64,000 bases of DNA from NCBI GenBank assembly GCA_029876055.1, contig CM056880.1, positions 1,612,001 to 1,676,000 of the forward strand, given 5' to 3'. A model generated the notes under the pieces. The model ran no database searches. It saw only the letters and a program-made list of their open reading frames with translations, and was not told where the DNA came from. Origin of the DNA: Madurella fahalii (Eukaryota; Ascomycota; Sordariomycetes; Sordariales). Position 1 is the first letter of the stretch; the number at the start of each line of letters is the position of its first letter. The position numbers and the translations under genes were made by a program. Below are positions 12,795 through 24,947 of this stretch, piece by piece.

Positions 12795-15083
12795 TCGGTA
12801 GCGGCGCGCGCCACTGTCATTTTGCGACAAGGCTGCTCCTACCGGCGGGCCGACTCCCTGTGTCGGAAAGGAAAGGGGATTAGATGGAAAGATCTGTCAG
12901 CCTCTCTCTGTTTATGTGAGGAGCTGCGGTTGCTTTGGTCTGTTGCGTGATACAACATCGCGGCTAACGGCCATTGTCTTCCGGAACTTGGGACCTCTGT
13001 GCTTGAGCTGTCGGTGTTTTTGCAACCAAAACATAGGGCATTCAACAACGGATCCCAAGACGCTTTCGTCGTCTGCGCGGTGCCACTTCAACTTGGTCCA
13101 CGCCTTCCCCTTTCCTTAATTTCCTTTTCTTTCTGCTTTTCCCTTTGGAGTTTCTTTTCTCTTCTTTCATTGTTTGACGATACTACTAACCAACCACTAC
13201 CTCAATCTTTGACCATCGACAATGAATCCTTTGGACTCAGGTACTCGGAGGCTGCGTGAGCGTGGGAAGGGCAAGAACGGTTTGGTGTTGAGCTGGAGTG
13301 ACGGGACGAGACATGTGGACCTAGAGGATCGTTAGGAATCAAGGAGGAAAGCACTGGGGTTAGGCGGTTATCTAGATCCTATGTAGAAAGAACTCGGTTG
13401 CGCTCGTGAACTTCCATTCAAACACGACATGCGGCTGTTGCTTAGACACCCAAGGGGGTTCAAAGGCAACTCTGAGGTCATCCAATTATCAGGTGACACT
13501 GAAGTCAGTTGCACGACATCTACTGTTTACTGAGCATGCATGCATGTTTGTAAACGGCCATTCGCGATGTGACGGAGGACTATTGGAGGAGACCTACCCC
13601 AGCAGCCCTCAAACTCGAAGCGGAGCAAGCTAGTTCCACAGCGCTCTTGATCGCGTCCTCAAATCCTCGATGAACCTGCCCCGCAGCAGGCGGCCTCGCA
13701 CCGGCCCTGCAAGCCATCACGTCTCGGAACCGTACGACCAATCACATCTCAGGAATACGTGCTCTAGCAAGAAACTCAGGCGCCTTCACCTCTTGCCCGC
13801 CCTCCCTGCCCGAATTCGTGAACGGCTCTCGTCACCGTCGCTGGGGCATAGTGGCCTGTTAATATTTCCGAGGCCGTGGGTTTGGTCACCAAAGTCTGCT
13901 TCATTCGAGTTACGTGCATGGAAAGCGGGCTGCTCTATCGGGTGAGAGTTGCAGGGCTGCTTAGCTGCTGAAACCAATTGGCCAGCGGCACCGAGGTGAG
14001 GGAAAAAGTGGGACGGTTTGGACCTGAGATTTTGCCGTCGACTTCAACGTGGCAGGCTCTCAGGCTCTGAGCACAGATCGAGCTTTTGTGACATGCAGAT
14101 GCTGCAGAGCTGGAGTTGTTAAGCGATTGGGAGCCACCCCCAGACACCCAGAAATGGAACCATAGCCTGCCGGCTGAGCCCCATGCCCGCGAGGGCGAGG
14201 CGCTGGACTCCCGACATTCTCCCCGGTTCTCCCATTACGGATCCTTGCAGATCACATTGCACAGATGGCCTCTCCCGCGGCCTCTGCAACGCTGGTGTCC
14301 CGGACCAGTCCCGCGAGCTCAGGTGCCGACTGCCGAGGTGTGTTGTTGTTGTTGTTGTTGATGATGATGATGATGATGATGATGATGACGATGATGCACT
14401 TCAGACAAGATCGGCTCTGTACTCTAGTCATCCGAGCGCCTTGTCAGGTGCTCTGCATCGCTGCGATGGACGATTTGGATTTGGATTGCTGCGGGGCCCA
14501 GGGTATCAATAGCCTGGGCTTCCAGGTTGGGCACCACCGTTCTCTGCCTGGAGGTTGGGACGCACTCAAACGGCCTGCTACCCCTTTCCCCATATTTCCC
14601 CTTGGCCTTTTGTTGCACAAGTCGCTTCTTGCGTCTTCCAAGGTGCCCCGAACACTGGGATCCAACTGGCCCTAAAGACGTTGCATATCTACCTTACCTG
14701 AGGCGGGCAACGGAACCGGCGTTTCCTTGTTTCTGGTATCAGGCGAACGAGCGGCCCAGCCAAACATTCTGCAAACGCGCCCAGCGAGAACTTTCTTCTC
14801 TTTCCCCTCGGCGGCCGTAAAGGGACGGCACCCACACGTTAAAGTTGGGCTTTGTTTTCCTTGGCCCTCGTGGCGCCGCTTGCTTGGTCCTCAGCTCACA
14901 AGAATACCCCTGCCCGCCCGCCTCGTCACGCCACACTGCGCTTGACTTTCCTCAAGGCTCTTCAGGCTCTTGCCTCGACTCTTCCGGGCCCATCACACCC
15001 GAACCCGTGTAGCGCGACCGCACTGCTTTCCCCCTGCCCAAGGCTACGCCTCTCTTTGGCAAACCCGGGCTTATATCGTACTA
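12795..15083. other. Intergenic region
   Basis: 2.3 kb between EMG1 and the VOC-domain gene. Apart from the trinucleotide microsatellite at about 14341-14396, nothing is recognised; pyrimidine-rich sequence just before 15084 suits a 5' UTR. Confidence 0.4.
14341..14396. repeat. Trinucleotide microsatellite (TGT)n(GAT)n
   Basis: About six TGT/TTG units pass directly into about eleven ATG/GAT units. Non-coding by all signs; expected to vary in length between strains. Confidence 0.9.
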
Positions 15084-16793
15084 ATGCTCCCGTTTCTGGA
15101 GGTCGAGCACCTCCCCTCGTCTTCGTCCTTCTATTTGGCCGTCATTCAGCCTCTTGGGTTGCGTTACCTGTCGACTGAGGACGGCCCATTCCCGTCCATC
15201 ACCTACGGAGATTCTTTACGAACTACCCCAGTTTTTCAGATCCGACAGGTGGTCGCCAGCAGAGGCCGTCCCCTGAAAGCTTCCCGCATTGTGCTCAGCG
15301 CTCCTTCGGCGGCCGCGGCCGACGACGCCTACGAGTTTGCACTACGGGCCAATCCCAGCGTTCGGGACTCGCGGCTGCGCCACCCGACCGAGACGTACAC
15401 TGCGGCCAGTGGCGTGTCCGCCAACCGGACAGGCACGAGCAGTGGCGGGACTCGGGTAACTATAATTGACTTTGACGGCAACATGATGGAAATTGTCTAC
15501 CGCCCGCCTCCCGAATATCCCTCGCACTACAACGGCTCAACGGTGCGCCTTACCAAGTCAACTAGCGACGAGGCAAGCCGTATCCTAGGTTGGAACTACG
15601 ACGTTGCGACCTCGTCACTCCCGTCCTACGCCGGCCCCAGTTCCGCATCCAGTGGGTCCGCCCGCGCCGGCCCCCGCCGCTCACACGCATCGTATCCCGA
15701 GGACGACGACGACCAGCGGTATCCCGCTCTTAGACGGAGTGTCACAACCGCTGGATCCTCCGTCTACGAACCCGCAGCGTCTGCCAGAGAGAATTCCAAC
15801 GGCCTAAGCGCCGGCGCCGTCGTCGGTACTCTCCTTGGTGTTGCTGCCGGCGCAGCCTTCACGTACAACATGGTCAAGAGCGACCGGGGCCGCGCTCCAC
15901 GCCAGGAGTACGACATGCCGTCCTTCACGCGCCGATCCACCTACCCGGAGAAGTACGACTCGTACTCAGACCGCAAGCCCCGTTACGTCGACGTGGAGCG
16001 GGCTGTCGAGAAGGTGCGCTACCTAGACGACTATCCGCCCATCTCTGACTACCGTCGCCCTCCTCCCGAGTATATTGCGCGGTACAGCCAGGTCAGCTCG
16101 CCACGGAGTAGGGAGGTGGACGACATCTACGAGGATTCCCGGGGCCGCTACGCCTCCTCCAGACCGCGGACCTCTACACGCACCCGCAGCGAAGCCGCCA
16201 GCAACAGGGACCCCTACCCTGCCCTGGAGCCCGAACACCGCAGCTATACGAGCTCGCGCAGCTCAAGACACCCCCCGCTCGTCCAACGCAGCTACACGTA
16301 CGACACCCCGGACCGAGACAGCTATGTCTCAGCCAGAAGCCACCGATCCAACAGCACCCTCCGCGCCACACCATCCCCGGCCGAACCCCTCACGCCGTCG
16401 TCGACGTCGTACCTGTCGCACTCAAGGCCAACCACCACCCGCGTGACGACGACGACGACAACCTACAAGGTCCGCGAAAGCCCCCGGGCGTACACAAGCC
16501 GAGAGGGCAGCTACATATCCGCGCGCAACGTGCCGCTTCCCGACAGCAGAGCGCCGACGTACCTATCGGCGCGGGACATCCCCCTGCCGGAGAGCCGGCC
16601 GGGCACGTATTTCTCTGCGCGGCACGTCCCGCTGCCGGGGAGCGGGGCTGGCAGCAGCCATGCGCGGTGGGATGAGGACGAGGTCGTTGTCTATGACGAC
16701 GATGACGTCGATGATGATGATGCGGATAGTTTGGCGCCCAGTGACAGTATCAGCTGTGTAGGCAGTCGGAGGGCTGGGCGGTCGCGGTACTGA
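15084..16793 (+). CDS. VOC/glyoxalase-fold protein with long disordered repeat tail
   Basis: Predicted 569-aa, intronless. Residues 1-155 resemble fungal members of the vicinal oxygen chelate (glyoxalase/bleomycin-resistance/dioxygenase) superfamily: the start LPFLEVEHLPSSSSFYLAVIQPLGL is a typical first beta-alpha unit, and DFDGNMMEIVYRPP is the characteristic C-terminal strand with the metal-ligand-like Glu. A glycine-rich hydrophobic stretch (about residues 240-262, GAVVGTLLGVAAGAAFTYNM) could be a membrane or glycine-zipper helix. The remaining 300 residues are Ser/Arg/Tyr/Pro-rich and end with three copies of a repeat of the type Y-x-SAR-x-[VI]-PLP-x-S-[RG], then an acidic Asp run. The frame is open further upstream but the first ATG is 15084. 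The substrate is unknown; catalytic activity is not assured. Confidence 0.75.
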   Translation: MLPFLEVEHLPSSSSFYLAVIQPLGLRYLSTEDGPFPSITYGDSLRTTPVFQIRQVVASRGRPLKASRIVLSAPSAAAADDAYEFALRANPSVRDSRLRHPTETYTAASGVSANRTGTSSGGTRVTIIDFDGNMMEIVYRPPPEYPSHYNGSTVRLTKSTSDEASRILGWNYDVATSSLPSYAGPSSASSGSARAGPRRSHASYPEDDDDQRYPALRRSVTTAGSSVYEPAASARENSNGLSAGAVVGTLLGVAAGAAFTYNMVKSDRGRAPRQEYDMPSFTRRSTYPEKYDSYSDRKPRYVDVERAVEKVRYLDDYPPISDYRRPPPEYIARYSQVSSPRSREVDDIYEDSRGRYASSRPRTSTRTRSEAASNRDPYPALEPEHRSYTSSRSSRHPPLVQRSYTYDTPDRDSYVSARSHRSNSTLRATPSPAEPLTPSSTSYLSHSRPTTTRVTTTTTTYKVRESPRAYTSREGSYISARNVPLPDSRAPTYLSARDIPLPESRPGTYFSARHVPLPGSGAGSSHARWDEDEVVVYDDDDVDDDDADSLAPSDSISCVGSRRAGRSRY

Positions 16794-18114
16794 TAGGAGT
16801 GCCGGAGTTGAGGGGAATTTCTGGGTTTGCTTGTGGTGAACTGTGCACGATGATAGGTTTGTTTGGCAAGGAGCAACGGTCAACGGGGACGATTCGCTTG
16901 GGGGTTGAGGTGAACGAGCGGTAAGAGATCTGGTTTATGACAGAGCGATCTGTGATCCATTTCGTTTTATTTTTTTTTATTTTTTTGGTTTGTTTTTTAT
17001 GGTTGGCACTTGGTGAGTGGGCATATCATCAAGTAATGGGATCTAGGAGGTGCACGGGTCTCGGGATGGTTGAGAATTGGTCGGGCCTGTTCTTCCCTGG
17101 GTGAAAGCTACTGGCTGGGTTGACGTCTTATGAGGAGGAAAGTGACATGGTTAATGGATGGGTATTGGGTTGCATGATAGCTACGAATCTCTGGTGGCAC
17201 GGAAGACGGCTGTGTTATGTATATATACGCCATATATGTCTTTAAACTCTTTTACGACGAAATCCATCCAAGCATCTGCCATGGCATTCCAACAGCTCCG
17301 AATTTCGTGGGAACATAGGGAGAACTGCGAAAAGCAATAGATGTAGAGGGCCGACTTTCTGACTGGTTGGGCTCCCGCCCTTGACCGTTTCCGAGATGGA
17401 GCTCCAAGGTCCTGTTCCGGCGCACACGGGCCTGATCAGAGGACGCGGGGATATAGCCGTCTGACATACCGGGAGGATTAAAATGTGTTCACCGGCATGC
17501 ACCCCGCGCAATCGGAGGTTTCCTAGGCACACACCACGTGGGATACTTGGCGCGGGATTGTTACCCCTCCAGCTGAGGTTCAATCGTGTTCCGTAATAGG
17601 AATGCTTGGCACTCCAGATGCACCTCTCTTCTTCCATCAGACCGACAATGCCCATATGTCATGGATTTCTGCCTGTATGTGTGTTCGTGTGTAGTAGGAT
17701 AACTGTGCGGTTGCCCATGTTTTGCACCAATATCGCGTTGGTAGGTAACCACAGAAGTTAACTCCAATTTTCCACAAGCGATTTTTTTGCCTCCGATGGT
17801 CGGAATGTCCTCCTTCGACATCTCGGTTCAACCCACTCTCTGCCCCCTCCCCGAATACAGTATGTGGCGGTAACCCAGTCAAGACGTGCGTGCCGGGACA
17901 AGACGACACACGGAAACCAGCGTGCCCTGGAATCCTGCGGCGGCCTAGCCAGCCAACCATTGCCAGCTCTTTTGCATTTCCAGCCGAGAGTTTCAGCCAA
18001 TTCCTGAATTTGCGGAGTACGCCAGCGTCATCACGCCTTATAGAGCACACACAAGAGGAGAGACCAGTGTGAGTCGAAAGCTAAGACCGCATCTCTACAC
18101 GTCGACCCCATCCA
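16794..18114. other. Intergenic region
   Basis: 1.3 kb between the VOC-domain gene and STR2, both on the plus strand. T-rich tract at about 16965-17000. No gene recognised on either strand. Confidence 0.4.
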
Positions 18115-20117
18115 ATGCCTAATTTCGACATCGGGGAGTCCATCCCCCCGGATACAGCCCATGTAAGTGACTACTACCCTTCTACTCCTCTCCCCTCGCG
18201 TAGAATCGGATGTCCTTGCCCCATACACCTCTAGTGCCATGACTAACACCTGGCTTCCCAGGCCGTGAGCGTATCGCTACCGACATGGAAAGCGAACATT
18301 GGCTACGAAGAGGGCGCGGATTGGGTAATTGGCCGCATGTCAACCGGGTATCCTCGGTGAGCTATGTTTTATGTCAACTCTATCGAAGCTGCTCGGCAAC
18401 TAACACTCATGACAGCTTCTTCATTCACAAGAGCATCCAGGGCCTGGCCAATGACATTGTGGCGAGGTATGGGATCAAGGACTTCAAGGCTCTGCTTTTC
18501 CCGACCCGCCAAATCGCTGCGCGGTGCGTCGACTTTGTTAAGGCCCGTGCTCCTCCCGCAGTTGCAGACTTGCTTGACACTGTCCACCTTGTCCTTGACA
18601 CGACGAAACCAGCTACTGAAGCCCTAGCGTCCCTGTCCCCCGCCATCTCTGCCGTGCTTTTCCCACAGGAGGCCTTCCCGCTCGTGAAGCAGTATTGGCA
18701 ACACACGGGCGATGGCGCCTCCAGCCGCCGGGCCGAGTTCTGCCATACCCTGCTCAAGGAGGGCCTGCTCCGCCTAGACGATGGGACGAAGAACTCGGTC
18801 CCTGCGAGTCCAACCCCCGCCAGCCCAAAGCCGTGTAGGGGTCCCAGGCGCTACCAGCGACTGTCATCATTCGACACACCCAAAGTGACGCCCTCATCAA
18901 CGCCAAAGATCAGCCCGGGCAGAGACTCAGGTATTGGGCCCGACATCCACGAGACGTCGCGATACTTAGAGGAGCGCTTCGGCAGGAATCTGGACGTCTC
19001 CTTTGTCCAACCTGCCAAGTCGGCCATCAAAAGGCGGATTGCCGGCGCGCTGCGGAGCGACCGTGAACTCAGCACGACGCCCCTCCCGGACAGCGAGATG
19101 GAGTCAAACACACGGGGCATCGTAAACCTCCAGGAGGAGGACATCCATCTGTTCCCATGTGGCATGAGCGCCATCTTCAACACCCACCGCGCACTGCTCG
19201 GTGCCCGCGGCAATTTGAAGAGCATCAATTTTGGTTTTCCGTACGTTGACACGCTCAAGATCCTGCAAAAGTTTGGACCGGGCGTCGTCTTCTACGGGCA
19301 CGGATCGGAATCGGACCTCGATGATCTAGAGAAGCGTCTCGAAGGCGGCGAGCGATTCCTCGCCCTCTTCTGTGAGTTCCCAGGCAACCCCCTGCTGACA
19401 TGCCCGAACATGATGCGCATCCGGCAGCTGGCGGACCGGCACGACTTCGCCGTGGTGGTGGACGAGACAATCGGCACCTTTGCCAACATCAATGTACTGC
19501 CGTTCGCCGACGTTGTTGTCAGCAGCCTGACCAAGATCTTCTCGGGCGATTGCAATGTCATGGGCGGCAGTGCCATCTTCAACCCCAACGGCCGCTACTA
19601 CAAGGTGCTAAAGGAGTTTGCGCAAGCAGAGTATGAAGACACGTACTGGCCCGAGGACGTCATGTTCATGGAACGAAATAGCCGCGATTTTGCGTCACGC
19701 ATCGACAGGATCAACACCAACGCCGAGGCTATCTGCGACGTGTTCCTGAATAGCCCCCTGATTCGAGCTGTCTTCTACCCGAAATGCAACGAATCAAGGG
19801 CCAACTACGAGACATGCAAAGTGCCGGGCGCGGGATACGGCGGTTTGCTGTCGGTGGTTTTCCACCGCCGCGAGCATGCTGTGGCATTTTACGACGCTGT
19901 CGACACGGCCAAGGGGCCGAGTCTGGGCACCAACTTTACCCTCACCTCGCCCTATGTGCTACTGGCTCACTACCAGGAACTTGACTGGGCTGAGGAGTTT
20001 GGTGTCGACCGTGACTTGATCCGAATCAGCGTCGGCCTGGAGGAGACGGAGCACATCGTAAGCGTGTTCACGGATGCACTCAGTATGGCCGAGAAAGGTA
20101 GTGGCAAGTCGGAGTAG
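18115..20117 (+). CDS. STR2: Cystathionine gamma-synthase (STR2 / met-7 type)
   Basis: PLP enzyme of the forward transsulfuration path, making cystathionine from cysteine and an activated homoserine. Predicted 614 aa from exons 18115..18162, 18262..18356 and 18416..20117 (introns 99 and 59 nt). The start PNFDIGESIPPDT followed by SLPTWKANIGYEEG is the conserved N-terminus of fungal Str2/MET-7 proteins. The PLP-binding lysine is K421 in SSLTKIFSGDCNVMGGS, and EFPGNPLL and VVDETIGTF supply other cofactor contacts. Between about residues 165 and 245 there is a Ser/Pro-rich insert before the catalytic fold resumes. A frame-open ATG at 18285 exists but lies out of frame with the first two exons and would lose the conserved N-terminus. 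It ends 170 bp from the convergent SPX-RING gene. Confidence 0.92.
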
Positions 20118-20230
20118 CTTCGGGATTGTTGCTGAGGATTATCAAGTTACTATACGAGGTATCATTATTCGTTTCTGGGTGTTTCCTCCTATTTGTGCAC
20201 AGTCGGGGAGATCCGTAACTCGGAGCGCGT

Positions 20231-20250
20231 CCATCCATCCATCCATCCAT
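20231..20250. repeat. (CCAT)5 microsatellite
   Basis: Five CCAT units between the convergent 3' ends of STR2 and the SPX-RING gene. Confidence 0.9.
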
Positions 20251-20286
20251 CGGCCCGTCCATTCGTTCGCTCTCATGCCATAGAAC

Positions 20287-21795
20287 TTACATCACCACGC
20301 ACCCATCCGTCGTATTATCCACGTAAGCTTCACCCAACAACTCCTTGCGACGTTCGAGTTCGTTGTACACCTGCTTTTCTCTGGTCTCTTTGGGAAACCA
20401 CTTCTCGAGGAAGCGCACTAGGTTATTGTCGATATGATCTAGACGTAGTCAACACAAAGCGTTCAGTCAGGAGGAAGAGAGAGACGATGCGGAGTAACGG
20501 TAAAAACTTACTCTCGTTGGCGCGCTGAACTACGTCGGCGCGGCACAACGGGCAATACCGCTTGTTCGCATGCTGCATCTTGATCATGCACCGGATGCAG
20601 AAAAGGTGGTCGCAGTCTAGTCGGACGGGCAGCCAACATATTGAGAGGCCTTGTGGGTTGGAGCAAAGAGCGTCAGCCCACAGCGGGTCGTGCTGCGTTG
20701 GTTGGTGTTTAAAGAGGGTACACTCACATATAGAGCAGCTGAAGTCCACGACTTGCGGAACAAGACTGACCACCTCGCGCGCGAGCTGGGCGCAAATGTC
20801 CTTGGAGATACTCTCCGAGATAAACTGGGCCGAGTACATGAGCTTTGGAAAGGTCGTCTTTACACCGAGCGAAGTTTGCTTGTCGAATTCTGGTTCCACC
20901 AGGTTAGTAGATGAATTAAGGGGCTGAACAGAGAAAGGGGGAATGGAAGGTCAATCATACTCTTGATAATCTTGGTGATGGCGGTCTGGTTCAACTCTTG
21001 AAACTGGAGATTCTGCAGCAGCGTCGCATTCAGAGCCAGGAAGCTCGCGTACGCGGTTGCGCTGGACTGGACCTTGAACTTTTGCAGGAGTTGCCGCTTG
21101 GCCACCTCGTCCTGGAACCAGACAAGCTGCTTCCGCGCCTTCGCGCTGCCCTGCAAACCCCCCGAGGCCTCAGCTGTCGAGAAGAATACCTGGGCCGCCA
21201 GGTATAGCTCGAAGATCTCGCGCCAGCGGTAGAGGTCCGACTTGGAGAAGGTGACGAAGCTCCTGCGCGGCCGGGCCAGCCCCGAAATCTCGGCTCCGAG
21301 GGCGTGGATTTTGCCCTGCATCGAGTGCCTCTCTTGCTCCTGGAGCGTATCGAGTTCACTGACGTCGGTCTGGAGGACTTTGAAAAACCTGGCATCAGAA
21401 TCTAGGGGAATCCTGACCCATTCGTCGTCATCTAGCACATCCGGATCATGGCATCGTCGGAGCAGCCCGTGGTTAGCGCCATCCGGTGCCGAGCAAGTCA
21501 GCTCTGCCGGCGTCCCGGACTCCGCTCCTTGTGCTAATGATATAGCACTAAGTCGTGGGCGCACAACTAGCTTGGGCCGTAGCAGGCGAAAATCGTCAGA
21601 CTCAAGGCGATATTCGGCGTTGTGGTCGGCTAGGAGCCGGTGGAGCGTGTCGGGGCCGTAGCCATTCTCAACGAGCTCCTCTCGGACCCTCCCCAGGATC
21701 TTCTTAAGCTGGCGGTAGGGGACGGCCTTCTCGACCCAGTGCCGCGGATAGCTGTCCGCCTTCAGGGCCTCTTGGAACGCGTGGCCGAATTTCAT
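20287..21795 (-). CDS. SPX-RING E3 ubiquitin ligase (phosphate signalling)
   Basis: Predicted 428-aa protein from exons 21795..20961, 20889..20728, 20649..20512 and 20438..20287 (introns 71, 78, 73 nt; phases agree). An N-terminal SPX domain (about 1-285) starts MKFGHAFQEAL and contains the basic VPYRQLKKIL helix that in SPX domains binds inositol polyphosphates; it ends at ITKIIKKFDKQT. A C3HC4 RING follows at about 330-375: CSIC, then CDHLFC with IRC, then CPLC. The C-terminal helix NNLVRFLEKWFPKE is conserved in fungal SPX-RING proteins. The architecture matches S. pombe Pqr1 and plant NLA ligases, which limit phosphate uptake. The second intron falls inside the RING and would disrupt it if retained. 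Confidence 0.88.
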
Positions 21796-22886
21796 CGCAA
21801 CAGGAACACCGACCAGACAGGTTCATGAGCCGAAGAGGGCGTGTGCATGGCGTGAGGCGATTGCATGTGTCGCCGAACCGAGAAACTGTAGCCGGAGTCG
21901 AGTGAATCGAGCGCCTGGGCCGGACGTAAGGGATTTATTCACTGTGCCGAACACAGGAAAGCCTGGCGCGAAGGTCACGGGCGGAAAATATCCCGATAAG
22001 GGAGTTGAGGTTTATTAGGTTCTTCGGTGAAGTTGTTTGCGCTAAGCACGTCCGAACAGTGGCGCTCTTGGGACTCATATGTGATTAAATACTCAAGGCA
22101 CCCTTAATTTAGCGGCAATGAGCCCTTTACATAACAACTCCCTTCGTTGGGTCTTTGGTCCAGCAGTCTTGACAACAGGTAGCACCCAGAACCAAGTTCC
22201 TATTCCAGGTTTTCAAGAGTCCAGGCCGCGCCCAGTTACGTAAATGGCCAGACCGCTGCCCTTATTTGGAGATGGAGCACTTAATGACGAGCCCCGAGAA
22301 GCCGTGCCCCTGTCACACGCGACTGGATGCCGATTTCGTTCTCTCGGTTGGCCCACTTGGTAAAGCAGGTCCTTGCAAGACATGCACTATCGGAAAAGTT
22401 CTCTTGGTTATTGGTTCTGCACTCTCCCACTGCGCGCCAGTGGCAAGACTTTCCGATTGCTAACAGAACCAGCTGACTATGTACAGTGCCCCACATGAGG
22501 GAATATGCCCCGCCACCCTTGAACAGAGCCCCGCCAAACCCCCGCCAAAGATCGTAGTTCTTAAGTTTATTTCCACAAACGCACTGACATATCCACGACT
22601 TTAAATGTTTTGCTATCCAAATACAGTAAATTTTACGGTCGTACTCTCCCGGTTTCGCCGCCTCCAGAATTCTCTCTTCTGACTCGCAACCGTCGAAATA
22701 CCGGCAGAAGGCAGCCGATCTACCGGGCCTGTCAAACGCGCTGCCAAGGAATAGAGCTATAGTTTGTATTGAAATTACCCGATCTCGAACGTCGGCAGCA
22801 GAAACATCAGCCACCTACGACATTGATTACCTACAGATACGGTTCCTGGAAAACCACAAAACTTTTAATCCAAAAAGGGCTCATAG
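21796..22886. promoter_or_regulatory. Divergent promoter region, SPX-RING / JJJ1
   Basis: 1.09 kb between two divergent starts. A 178-codon minus-strand frame (22281-22814) lacks an ATG start and resembles nothing known; I treat it as chance. No other feature seen. Confidence 0.4.
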
Positions 22887-24653
22887 ATGGGAGCAGAGCA
22901 GTCAGCTCCGCGAGGCAGCGGCAATCAAGCTGCAGCAGCGGCCACGCGGAAGACATGCTACTACGAATTACTTGGAGTAGATCGCCAGGTGCCCGATGAA
23001 GAGTAAGTTGTGTTCCCCTCAAGGACTTCTCTCCTTCGGCCCAATGTTGATCTCGTGCCAGAATCCGCAAAGCCTACAAGAAAAAGGCGCTCGAGCTGCA
23101 TCCGGACCGCAATCTCAACGACATCGAGAATGCAACGAGGAAATTCGCAGAGGTACAAACCGCGTACGAGATCCTGTCCGACCCCCAGGAACGCGCCTGG
23201 TACGACACCCATCGAGATGCGATCCTCAGCGGCGAAGAGGAGGTTGCGGGCGCCGAACCCGCCGAGCAGTCCCGCAGCGGCCACACCTCGGCTAAGGCTA
23301 TCTTCGCCCTGATGAGCCGCTTCAACTCGAGCGTAGCGATGGACGATAGCCCAAGAGGCTTCTTCGGTATTCTCAACGAGTTCTTCGATCAGCTCGCGGC
23401 AGAGGAGACTGCTGCTTGTGAGTGGGCCGGCATTGCGCCGACAGAATACCCCGCCTTTGGCCGGGCCAAGGATGACTACAATGCAGTCGCAAAACCCTTC
23501 TACAACGTATGGGCGAGTTTCTCGACCAAAAAGATATTCAGCTGGAGGGACAAGTACCGTCTCCAGGAGGCGCCGGATCGTCGGATCCGCCGCCTGATGG
23601 AGAAGGAGAACAAGAAGTTCCGTGACGAGGGTATCCGGGAGTTCAACGACGCCGTCCTGTCCCTGGTTGCCTTTGTCAAGAAACGAGACCCGCGCTACGT
23701 GCCCAACAAGCAATCCGAAGCCGAGAGGCAGCGGGTTCTGCGGAACTCGGCGGCAGCTCAGGCAGCAAGATCACGGGCCGCAAATCAGGAAAAGTTGGCT
23801 GAATATGTGGTGCCCGACTGGGCGCAAGCCCGAGATGATGAGGAACAAAACGATGAATTCTCCCTGTCGGAAGAGGAGTCCGAAGTCGAGCAGATCGAGT
23901 GCGTAGTGTGCAACAAGACTTTCAAGAGTGAAAAGCAATTCGAAGCGCACGAGAAGAGCAAGAAGCACGTCAAGGCAGTCCAGCAGCTACAGAGGCAGAT
24001 GAGAAAGGAAAATGCCAATTTTGACCTCGAAGAGACAGAAGCCGCCTCTTCACCGGCTCTGCCTGCTAGTAAAGAATCGGAAGACGAGGAGGATGGCGCG
24101 CGTGTAGACCCGGACGCCACTTCCCGAGGGAATGGCGTGGAAAAGCAGGAAACTCGGTCTCCAATCGAAGAGGACAGCATAGGCAATGGCGCACTGTCTC
24201 CATCCGACACGGAGGACGATGAGTACGCTCCGCGCTCGGCAGTCGAAGAACGCATTTTGAGTGGGAAAGGCAAAGACCCAGAGACGACGTTATCGGAACG
24301 AGACGAAGAGACCGGTACCATGGACTCCGCAGCTGCCAGTATAAGCGATTTGGCACTTGGCGAGGGGAAAGGGGACGGCAAAAAGATTGGCAAAGCCAAA
24401 TTGAAACGGGAGAAGAAGGCTGCCCGCCAGGCCGCTGAGGCCGAGGCGCCAGGTCCTGTAAGTTTGCTCATAGTTTCCTACTTGTATACACGCCGTGTTG
24501 GATCCAACTTTCTTACTCTCGGAACTCTAGCATAAATGCGCCGTATGCAAGGAGACGTTCATGTCCCGGACCAAACTCTTTTCCCATATCAAGGAGTTTA
24601 ACCATGCTACTCCTGTACCCAACGCCAAGGCTGGCAAGAAGAAACGGCACTGA
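22887..24653 (+). CDS. JJJ1: J-domain/zinc-finger ribosome biogenesis factor JJJ1
   Basis: Predicted 544-aa cytosolic co-chaperone from exons 22887..23002, 23062..24457 and 24531..24653 (introns 59 and 73 nt). An N-terminal J domain (about residues 24-90) has HPD at 52-54. A first C2H2 zinc finger (CVVC...H...H) starts at C319. After an acidic, charged linker a second C2H2 finger (CAVC...H...H) occupies the last exon (about 507-530), before a basic C-terminus. This J domain plus two-finger layout is that of yeast Jjj1 (590 aa), which stimulates Ssa Hsp70 to release Arx1/Alb1 from late pre-60S particles. The last intron separates the second finger, so the protein lacks it if the intron is retained. 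Confidence 0.93.
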
Positions 24654-24947
24654 AAGGCTCTGATGGCGACTTATGAGCACAACGCTGGCGCCCACAGGCA
24701 AGTGGACCAAAGTATCTCTATAGTCCCAACTGTAGTGTCAGTTTCCCGGCCTTCCTTGCACCCTAGCTTTCGATGGAAGGTCACAACGAAACAGCATGGT
24801 TCGATGCAGCACGATGCGCCTCACCTAGGGGCGCAGAGAGTAATCCCATCTCTCGTCTCCGGGGAACAGCGGTACTCGAGAACTACAGATCGCAGCCTGC
24901 CGCCCCCAAACATCTGATGCACGCAGAATGCTTTTCCTTGCATGGCC
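24654..24947. other. Convergent 3' flanks of JJJ1 and ATG4
   Basis: 294 bp between two stop codons; presumably 3' UTRs, nothing else seen. Confidence 0.5.

Noticed and set aside
14183..14675. ORFs containing Asp or Met runs
   Set aside because: The runs come from a trinucleotide microsatellite read in different frames.
14970..15083. An earlier start for the VOC-domain gene (607 aa)
   Set aside because: The upstream start codon is TTG; the first ATG in frame is 15084 and begins exactly at the expected first strand of the domain.
18285..18415. Unspliced start of cystathionine gamma-synthase at ATG 18285
   Set aside because: It would read the second exon in the wrong frame; splicing 18115..18162, 18262..18356 and 18416 onward restores the conserved N-terminus.
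22281..22814. A 178-codon minus-strand open frame upstream of JJJ1
   Set aside because: It lacks an ATG start, has no family resemblance, and occupies a divergent promoter region; treated as a chance frame.
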